The translations under genes were made by a program, and so were the position numbers. Positions 55,433-61,333 of a DNA stretch of 61,333 nt are shown one piece after another. The notes beneath the pieces were generated by a model. The model was not told the origin of the DNA, did not search any database, and saw only the letters and a program-made list of their open reading frames with translations. Source of the DNA: Solirubrobacterales bacterium (lineage in GTDB: Bacteria; Actinomycetota; Thermoleophilia; Solirubrobacterales; 70-9); the NCBI GenBank assembly GCA_035573435.1, contig DATMZR010000017.1, positions 1 through 61,333 of the forward strand. The letters run 5' to 3'. How positions within the stretch are numbered: the stretch's first letter is position 1; the number at the start of each line of letters is the position of its first letter.

Positions 55433-58078
55433 ATGCCGAACACGAGCATGTCCAGCGCCGGCGCACCAACATTCCGCGGGCTTCCCGTTGGTGCCCGGAT
55501 CTACATCCCGGGTGTGGTGGTACTCGCCGCCGGTGCGCTCGCCGTCGAGCTGGCAGTCGGCGCGGGTCCCCAGCTGGACCCGACCTTGCTCGTCGTCGCC
55601 GCCGCGCTCTGCGCGGTGGGCAGCCTGTTCGAGGTCTTCGCCCCGGCGCATTTCTCGTTCCAGCCGAACCTGATCATCTTCCTGGGCGCCTCCCTGCTCG
55701 TGCCGCCGTGGTCGGTGGGGGTCCTGGCGGTGGCCTGCTTCCTGCCTGCCTGGCTCGTGCACCGGTTCCGGTGGTACATGGTCATCTTCAAGATCGCGAG
55801 CTACACGCTGGCCGGATTGGCCGCTCACGAGATCGTGCGTCAGGCGGGATTCCTCGGAGCCGACTGGTCGCCGGACGCGGGTGGCGCGGCGGCACTGGCC
55901 GCCGCCTCGGTGGCGTTCGTCGTCATCAACCACACCTTGAGCGTCGTCGTCGTCACCCTGGTGGACGGCCGCTCGCTGCGAAACAGCGTCGAGGACATGC
56001 AGGGCTGGATCCCCATGGATCTCGCCCTCGCCCTGACCGGAGCCTGCATGGCGGCGCTTTGGGCATCCGCTCCCACGCTGGCATTGCTGGTCGTGGGGCC
56101 GATGGCGTTGGTCTACCGGGCCCTGTGGGTCCCGGTGCTCGAGCACAAGTCCAGGACCGACTCCAAGACCGGGCTCCAAAGCTCCGAATACCTGACCGGC
56201 GAGCTCGAGAACGCCTTGGCGTGCGCGAAGCGTGATGAATCCGGGCTGTCCCTGGTCATGATCGACCTGGATCAGCTGCGCGGGATCAACAACCGCCGCG
56301 GCCACCTGGCGGGAGACAAGGTCATCCGCGCCGTCGCCGAGGTGGTGTCCGAGGCAGCAGCCGCGCACGACGGGATCGCCTCTCGCTTTGGGGGCGACGA
56401 GCTGTGCCTGCTTTTGCCGGGCAAATCGCTGGATCCGGCCACTGAGATCGCAGAGGACGTCCGTACGCGAATCGGTGACATCAGACTGAACTTGAAGGGC
56501 CGCCAGGGGCCGCTCGCGGTCACGGCCAGCGTCGGAATCGCCTCCTATCCCGAGCATGCCGCCACCGTCGAGAGCCTGCTCGCAGCGGCAGATGTGGCCG
56601 TCTACGACGCCAAGCTGGGAGGCCGCAACCGTACGCGCATGCCTCTGCCGTCCGACCTCCGGGAGGCCTTGAAGCTGGAAGCCGAGGAGCGCGCTTCGCA
56701 ACAGCACGCCCCCGCAGTGCTTGGCGATGCCGAGGAGGCAGTCAACGGGCACGCCGCCGAGGAAACGCCCGCTCCCGCGCCCGAGGATGCTGGCCCCGCC
56801 ACCAGGTCCAGCCTGGTGACGCCGTATGTAGGGATGCTGTGCGCGGCGGCCGTGCTGGTGGGAGTCCTCTCATCGCATACGGCGATCTGGACCGATCCGT
56901 GGCTCTTTGCCTGCCTCGTCAGCTCGGGGGTGCTGCTCGACGCAATACGCCTGGACGTGTTCGAGCGGGCCAAGCTCTCCCCGACCGGGGTGCCAGTGAT
57001 CGCACTTGCCTGCTTCTTCGGGCCGCTCGGCCCGATCGTGGCAGGGGCGGCGATCGCCCTGGTGCGGCTGGTCCGCGGCGACCCCCTCATCAAGGCAGGC
57101 TTCGACTTCGGCGCTCTCTCCCTCGCGGGCGCCGCGGCAGCCGGTGCTTTCAGTGCCTTTGCCGACCCGTCCAACGGGCTCCTTCTCGGCGTCGCGGGGC
57201 TCGCCGGGGTCGCCTACTACGCGGTGAGCTCTTCGTTGCTGGCGGTGGCCATGGCCATGGCCGAGCGCCGACGGCCCCTGGCCGTGTGGCGCGAGCGGCT
57301 CGCTTGGATGGTCGACAGCTCGCGCGAGACCGTGACCGAGCTGGAAATGAGCAATGACGAGCTCGAGGCCGCGAACATGCGCCTGCTACAGCTGCTGGAC
57401 GAGAACCGACAGCTGCTCGGTCGCATGCAGCGCTCGTACCTTTCGACAATCACCTCGCTGGCGCGGACCGCCGAGGCAAAGGACCCGTACACGGGCGGCC
57501 ACACCGAGCGCGTCGCGGAAATGGCGTTGCTTCTGGCCCGTGAGCTTGGCTTCGACGAGTCGGAGCTGCCGGCGATCAACGTGGGGGCGATCATCCACGA
57601 CATCGGAAAGGTGGGCACGCCGGACCAGATCTTGTCCAAACCGGGCGCCCTGACGGCCGAGGAAATGAGGGAGATACGCAAGCACCCCGAGCTGGCCAGC
57701 CACATCGTCGCGGAGCTCGAGCTTCCAATCGTGGTCAAGCAGATGGCCCGCAGCCACCACGAGCGCTACGACGGCGACGGGTATCCAGATGGGCTGATCG
57801 GCGAGGAGATTCCGCTCGCCGCGCGCATTCTCGCCGTGGCGGACGCGCTCGACGCGATGACGAGCGACCGGCCGTACCGGGACGCGATGCCCCTTGGGGT
57901 GGCCTGTGCCGAGATCCGGGAGAACACCGGTACGCAGTTCTGCCCGCGCGTCGCGGCGGCGCTGATGAAGTCGCTCCAGAGCCGGAACCCCTTCTGGACG
58001 ACCTTCGGCCAAACCGCCGGCGACCGCGACCTGACAGCGGACGAGGACGGCCGGGAGTCCCCGATCACCTCCCCGTGA
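55433..58078 (+). CDS. Large membrane GGDEF / membrane / HD-GYP protein
   Basis: The 881-residue product has seven hydrophobic segments (about 20-230), a GGDEF domain (about 240-400) with site GGDEL, a linker rich in Ala, Pro and Glu, a second membrane region (about 465-610), a short coiled-coil linker (about 620-670) and a canonical HD-GYP domain (HDIGK near 722-726, HHERYDGDGYPDGL near 775-788). Because GGDEL differs from GGDEF at one position, the cyclase may be weak or inactive, whereas the HD-GYP site is complete. Two separate membrane modules in one protein is unusual. The start could also be at 55445. Confidence 0.9.
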   Translation: MPNTSMSSAGAPTFRGLPVGARIYIPGVVVLAAGALAVELAVGAGPQLDPTLLVVAAALCAVGSLFEVFAPAHFSFQPNLIIFLGASLLVPPWSVGVLAVACFLPAWLVHRFRWYMVIFKIASYTLAGLAAHEIVRQAGFLGADWSPDAGGAAALAAASVAFVVINHTLSVVVVTLVDGRSLRNSVEDMQGWIPMDLALALTGACMAALWASAPTLALLVVGPMALVYRALWVPVLEHKSRTDSKTGLQSSEYLTGELENALACAKRDESGLSLVMIDLDQLRGINNRRGHLAGDKVIRAVAEVVSEAAAAHDGIASRFGGDELCLLLPGKSLDPATEIAEDVRTRIGDIRLNLKGRQGPLAVTASVGIASYPEHAATVESLLAAADVAVYDAKLGGRNRTRMPLPSDLREALKLEAEERASQQHAPAVLGDAEEAVNGHAAEETPAPAPEDAGPATRSSLVTPYVGMLCAAAVLVGVLSSHTAIWTDPWLFACLVSSGVLLDAIRLDVFERAKLSPTGVPVIALACFFGPLGPIVAGAAIALVRLVRGDPLIKAGFDFGALSLAGAAAAGAFSAFADPSNGLLLGVAGLAGVAYYAVSSSLLAVAMAMAERRRPLAVWRERLAWMVDSSRETVTELEMSNDELEAANMRLLQLLDENRQLLGRMQRSYLSTITSLARTAEAKDPYTGGHTERVAEMALLLARELGFDESELPAINVGAIIHDIGKVGTPDQILSKPGALTAEEMREIRKHPELASHIVAELELPIVVKQMARSHHERYDGDGYPDGLIGEEIPLAARILAVADALDAMTSDRPYRDAMPLGVACAEIRENTGTQFCPRVAAALMKSLQSRNPFWTTFGQTAGDRDLTADEDGRESPITSP

Positions 58079-58284
58079 TCGGAGTAATTGCTTCTGGGTG
58101 GTGCCGATGGCACCCCGACGCCTGAGGCGTGCCTCTGTGGACATCTGTTCTACCCAGAAAACGTAGTAGTCGCCCCCGAAATGTAGTAGGCGCCGCGAGT
58201 TGCCGGCGCCTCCAGGCTGTTGATGCTCCAGTGGGTCACGAGGACCCGCTCACGGACGAGCCGAACGACCAAGGAGTGTCGACC
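58079..58284 (+). ncRNA. Candidate branched RNA leader
   Basis: This intergenic region can fold with an outer 8-bp stem (TTCTGGGT 58092-58099 with ACCCAGAA 58152-58159) enclosing two perfect hairpins, GGTGCC-GAT-GGCACC (58100-58114) and ACGCC-TGA-GGCGT (58118-58130). Downstream are a direct repeat (GTAGTAGTCGCC and GTAGTAGGCGCC, 58163-58192) and a GGCGCC pair. It is followed by an AAGGAG site and a short ORF. No known RNA family is recognised; a riboswitch or leader is possible. Confidence 0.4.
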
Positions 58285-58431
58285 TTGACCTTCACCACCA
58301 CCGCGCCTTACGGATGCTCGCAATGGTTCGTGGCCCCACCGCTTGTCTACTCCCTCGGTGGCAAGATCACCCGGAAGCTGCCGTTCATCGCTGCTCTCGG
58401 CGTGCGCCTGTCCACCAGCTTCGACAAGTAG
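58285..58431 (+). CDS. Possible 48-residue small protein
   Basis: A TTG start with AAGGAG 8 nt upstream (58271-58276) opens a 48-residue frame: TFTTTAPYGCSQWFVAPPLV in the first half, then KITRKLPFIAALGVRLS. About 80 percent of its codons end in G or C, as in real genes here. It ends before a perfect hairpin at 58455. There is no known family. A GTG at 58276 would lie inside the AAGGAG site. Confidence 0.45.
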   Translation: MTFTTTAPYGCSQWFVAPPLVYSLGGKITRKLPFIAALGVRLSTSFDK

Positions 58432-58454
58432 GAGGAGGCAGCAAGGGGGCGAGG

Positions 58455-58473
58455 GCCCGGCTTCGAGCCGGGC
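58455..58473 (+). terminator. Strong intrinsic-type hairpin after the small ORF
   Basis: GCCCGGCT and AGCCGGGC are perfect 8-bp arms around TCG. It lies 24 nt after the small-ORF stop and upstream of the ABC transporter gene. Confidence 0.65.
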
Positions 58474-58615
58474 GTTCGCCGTTCTGTGCCGCGAATCACG
58501 GGGCCTGCGGCACACTCCCTGCTAGAAATGGTCGGGTGCGTCTCGCTCTGATCCTCGCCGGCACCTGCCGGGCGACGTGGATTCCGAATCCGCCACGGTA
58601 GAGGGGAGCGCCGGC

Positions 58616-59503
58616 ATGGCGTCCGCGGTCAAGCTGCGGGGGCTCGTGAAGCGGTTCGGACCGATCACCGCGGTGGACGGCCTCGACCTGGAGGTCCCGT
58701 ACGGGACGTGCGTTGGCCTGCTCGGCCCAAACGGCGCCGGGAAGTCGACCACCATGAAGGCGCTCACCGCCCAGGTGATCCCAGACGAGGGAGACCTCGA
58801 GGTGCTCGGGTACCGGCTGCCCGGGGACTCGAAGCAGGCGCGCGCCCAGATGGGGGTGGTGCCCCAGCTCGACAACCTCGACGTCGCGCTGACGGTCGAG
58901 CAGAACCTGCTCGTGTTCGCCTACCTCTACCGAGTGCCGGCTCGCGAGCGAAGGTCGGCGATCGAGCGCGCGCTGGAGATCGCCTATCTGGGCGATCGGC
59001 GCCACTCCAAGGTCGACCAGCTAAGCGGGGGCATGCGACGACGGCTCTTGATCGCTCGTGCCCTGCTGCATCGTCCCCGGCTTCTCCTGCTCGACGAGCC
59101 CACCGTCGGCCTGGATCCGCAGGTGCGTCAGGGGCTGTGGGCGCTGATCGACCGGATGCGCTCGGAGGGTGTGTCGATCCTGATGAGCACCCACTACATC
59201 GAGGAGGCGGAACGGCTCTGCGACACGGTTACGATCATGTCCCACGGCACGGCCGTCGCCGTCGGGCCGCCGCGCGCGCTGATCGCCGAGTACGCGGGGC
59301 CCCAGGCGATCGAGGTCTATGGGCCCCCGGCGCGGTTGACCGAGGTCGAGGCCATCGCCGGCCAGCGGGGTTGGCGCACCCGCCGCACCGGGACATCGGT
59401 GTCGATCCTGGACGCGGACGGCGACTTTGATCTCGACGGCCAGCGCCGGGTCACGAACCTCGAGGACGTCTTCGTCCTGCTCACCGGCGAGGAGATCAGC
59501 TGA
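58616..59503 (+). CDS. ABC exporter ATPase subunit
   Basis: The 295-residue ATPase has Walker A GPNGAGKST, Q-loop VVPQLDNL, signature LSGGM and Walker B LLLLDEPTVGLD, with the H-loop ILMSTHYIEEAE. The family resembles the DrrA/NodI type that powers ABC-2 exporters. The ATG at 58616 is preceded by GAGGGGAG; an earlier GTG at 58577 is less likely. It overlaps the permease gene by 1 nt. Confidence 0.94.
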   Translation: MASAVKLRGLVKRFGPITAVDGLDLEVPYGTCVGLLGPNGAGKSTTMKALTAQVIPDEGDLEVLGYRLPGDSKQARAQMGVVPQLDNLDVALTVEQNLLVFAYLYRVPARERRSAIERALEIAYLGDRRHSKVDQLSGGMRRRLLIARALLHRPRLLLLDEPTVGLDPQVRQGLWALIDRMRSEGVSILMSTHYIEEAERLCDTVTIMSHGTAVAVGPPRALIAEYAGPQAIEVYGPPARLTEVEAIAGQRGWRTRRTGTSVSILDADGDFDLDGQRRVTNLEDVFVLLTGEEIS

Positions 59504-60297
59504 TGGCGGTCGCCAGGGCCCAGCGGCGCCTTCACCGGCTGGAGCCGGCAGCCCTGCGGGGGATGATCATGCGCGAGGTCGTCAACTTCTCCTCGTTCTG
59601 GCGCTCGTCGACCTTCTCATCCACGGTGGATCCGACGATCTATCTGCTGGCGTTCGGGTTCGGATTCGGCTCACTCGTCAGCTCGGTCGCCGGGTACGAC
59701 TACGTGGACTTCGTCGGCACGGGGATCGTGGCCACGACGGTGCTCTTCGCAGGCGCCTTTCCCGCCATGTACTCGACCTTCGTCAAGTACGAGTTCCAGC
59801 ACACCTACGACGCGATCCTGGCCGCGCCGGTCGACACCGAGGAGCTCGTCACGGGCGAGGCCCTGTGGATCGGCGCCCGAACCGGGGTTTATGGGTGCGT
59901 GCCGATGCTGGTCGCGGTTGCCTTCGGCCTCAACCTGAGCTGGGGCATGCTGCTGGTGCCCGGAATCGCGGGCCTGGCAGGGCTGGGTTGGGCGGGATTT
60001 GGGATCTTCATCGCCGCCAAATCGGACAAGATCGAGAGCTTCTCCTACTGGCAGAGTGGGCTCTTAACGCCGATGTTCCTCGTCGCGGGCACCTTCTTCC
60101 CGCTCGACGGGCTGCCCACTTGGGCGCAGGTGCTCGGACACCTCAACCCCCTGTACCACTGCGTAGAGCTCGTGCGGGATGCCGTGTTCGGCCTCGAGGG
60201 CTGGGCCGACGTCGGGCACCTCGCGTTCCTGATCGCGTTCGCGCTGGTCTCGTGGCGCTTGGCGGTCCGCTTCATGGAGCGCAAGCTGATCCACTGA
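59503..60297 (+). CDS. ABC-2 type permease
   Basis: The 264-residue membrane protein has six hydrophobic segments. The C-terminal GTFFPLDGLPTWAQVLGHLNPLYH is the ABC-2 motif of NodJ/DrrB-like permeases. It is coupled to the ATPase gene (TGATG) to form a two-subunit exporter; the cargo (lipid, drug or polysaccharide) cannot be read from sequence. It converges with the GGDEF-HD-GYP gene. Confidence 0.92.
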   Translation: MAVARAQRRLHRLEPAALRGMIMREVVNFSSFWRSSTFSSTVDPTIYLLAFGFGFGSLVSSVAGYDYVDFVGTGIVATTVLFAGAFPAMYSTFVKYEFQHTYDAILAAPVDTEELVTGEALWIGARTGVYGCVPMLVAVAFGLNLSWGMLLVPGIAGLAGLGWAGFGIFIAAKSDKIESFSYWQSGLLTPMFLVAGTFFPLDGLPTWAQVLGHLNPLYHCVELVRDAVFGLEGWADVGHLAFLIAFALVSWRLAVRFMERKLIH

Positions 60298-60310
60298 GGC
60301 GGCGCGGGCT

Positions 60311-61333
60311 TCAGCTCAGATGGCGCGAAGCGATCTCGGCGCCATGGGCCTCCGGATGCCGCTTGCGCTCTTCCCGCGTGACCACTGCGCAGAAGAGGTC
60401 CACGAGCTGCGGATCGAACTGAGTGCCCGCCCCGCGCCGTATTTCCGCAAGTGCCAGCTGCTGCTCACGCGCCGGCGAGGCGGCATGCTCCTTGCGCATC
60501 GCGTCGAAGGCGTCGCAGATGAAGATGATCCGGGCCCCGACCGGGATGTCCTCGCCGGCCAGGCCGTCCGGGTAGCCCTCCCCGTCCCAGCGCTCGTGGG
60601 AGGAGCGAACCAGACGGGCCACCGGGGCGAGCGACGGGGCCGTGCCCAGAATCCGCTCACCGACCAGCGTGTGCTTTCGGATCAGCTCCCACTCGATCGC
60701 GTCGAGCGGCTCAGGCTTGCGGAGGATCTCGTCGGGGATCGCGATCTTGCCGAGGTCGTGGAGCTCGGCCGCGCGCCGGAGCACGTCGATCTCCTCTGAA
60801 TCCATGCCCAGCTCGCGGCCCATCGCGACGGCGATGCGGGACACGTCCTCCTGGTGATCCGCTGGCTCGAGCTGGCGGTCGCGCAGGATGCTGACCAGCA
60901 GGTCATGGGTCCGGGTTTCGAGGCGGCCGGTGCGAACGCCCTTCTCCTCGTACATGCGGCGGTCGGCGATCCGCAGCGCCTCGCTGGGTACCAGGGCCTC
61001 GTCGGAAAGCGTCACGGCGCCCGCCGAGGCGCTGATGCGAAATCCCTCACCCTCTTCTGTCAGAGCGGCTCGCCCGGCTTCGACGATGGGCCCCACGCGC
61101 CGGCCGCGCAACTGCGCGAGGATGCAGAATTCGTCGCCGCCCAGGCGGTAGGCGCAGCCGCCGGGCTCCACAGCGGCCGCCAGGTTCGCGCCCAACCGGC
61201 GAAGCAGGCTGTCGCCGGCGGGGTGGCCGAAGCTGTCGTTGTAGAACTTGAACCCGTCCAGATCGTAGAGAGCGAAAACGTGGCCACCCCGTGGGCCAGC
61301 CCCCGAGCCCAGGGCTGATTCGAGGTCCGTCAT
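60311..61333 (-). CDS. GGDEF-HD-GYP protein, 5'-truncated at window end
   Basis: At least 340 residues are present; the frame reaches the window edge inside the GGDEF domain, so the N-terminus is missing. The site LGGDEFCIL is canonical. After a linker comes an HD-GYP domain with LHDLGKIAIPDEIL (canonical HDxGK) and SSHERWDGEGYPDGL, where the first His of the usual HHE is Ser. It probably makes and/or degrades cyclic di-GMP. It is convergent with the ABC exporter. Confidence 0.9.
   Translation of the reverse strand: MTDLESALGSGAGPRGGHVFALYDLDGFKFYNDSFGHPAGDSLLRRLGANLAAAVEPGGCAYRLGGDEFCILAQLRGRRVGPIVEAGRAALTEEGEGFRISASAGAVTLSDEALVPSEALRIADRRMYEEKGVRTGRLETRTHDLLVSILRDRQLEPADHQEDVSRIAVAMGRELGMDSEEIDVLRRAAELHDLGKIAIPDEILRKPEPLDAIEWELIRKHTLVGERILGTAPSLAPVARLVRSSHERWDGEGYPDGLAGEDIPVGARIIFICDAFDAMRKEHAASPAREQQLALAEIRRGAGTQFDPQLVDLFCAVVTREERKRHPEAHGAEIASRHLS

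Overview
The window is about 61 kb of gene-dense, high-GC DNA with strong GC3 bias. It fits a chromosomal segment of an actinobacterium, most likely class Thermoleophilia (Solirubrobacterales-like). The pointers are a fused FO synthase and an F420 gene set, WS/DGAT wax-ester metabolism, several GGDEF/HD-GYP proteins, a DUF6351 secreted protein, a relic of the AbiEi/DUF559 family, tRNA genes without encoded CCA, and many starts that look leaderless. The taxon is an inference; there is no rRNA here.

Layout. 1-6.4 kb: end of a polysaccharide locus (sugar transferase, DUF354, DegT aminotransferase, hexapeptide acetyltransferase, and a divergent fused dehydrogenase). 6.4-7.9 kb: lipoprotein and YgfZ. 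8.0-12.4 kb: a four-gene metal operon (Tat-exported multicopper oxidase, ZIP, MntR-like regulator, Nramp). 12.4-17 kb: GGDEF-EAL-GAF protein, two small proteins, THI5-like lipoprotein, aquaporin. 17-24.8 kb: FO synthase, and a cofE-cofC-cofD-F420:NADP oxidoreductase operon next to an alcohol dehydrogenase-cupin pair. 24.9-31 kb: SDR, thioesterase, methyltransferases, NTF2-like proteins, HMG-CoA lyase. 31-43 kb: WS/DGAT, 3-hydroxyacyl-CoA dehydrogenase, acyl-CoA carboxylase, PAP2 phosphatase, MTA phosphorylase/deaminase, ferritin-like protein, GGDEF-HD-GYP, acetoacetyl-CoA synthetase, M28 peptidase. 44-47.7 kb: five tRNAs among SRAP and CAP-domain genes. 47.7-51.9 kb: two large secreted proteins. 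51.9-54.6 kb: a divergent arsenic locus (aquaporin-arsC facing arsR-arsI-R2/R2lox-like). 54.7-61.3 kb: three HD-GYP proteins, a small structured transcription unit, and an ABC exporter.

Most notable: an R2/R2lox-like dimetal protein translationally coupled to arsI in an arsR operon; a 37-nt intergenic hairpin in two copies with compensatory base changes; an orphan unit at 58.08-58.48 kb with a branched leader, a 48-codon-scale ORF and a terminator; a metal operon with a palindrome just before its first gene; about twenty starts with a TANNNT-like box 6-9 nt upstream; and an acyl-CoA carboxylase gene whose family homology runs upstream of any canonical start codon.

Genes with related jobs are grouped. 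CofE, CofC, CofD and the F420:NADP oxidoreductase share one strand and overlap or nearly abut. Acyl-CoA and ketone-body enzymes lie between 29.7 and 42.7 kb. Cyclic-di-GMP-type proteins occur at 12.4, 39.0, 54.7, 55.4 and 60.3 kb; two of the HD-GYP domains have lost the HD signature.
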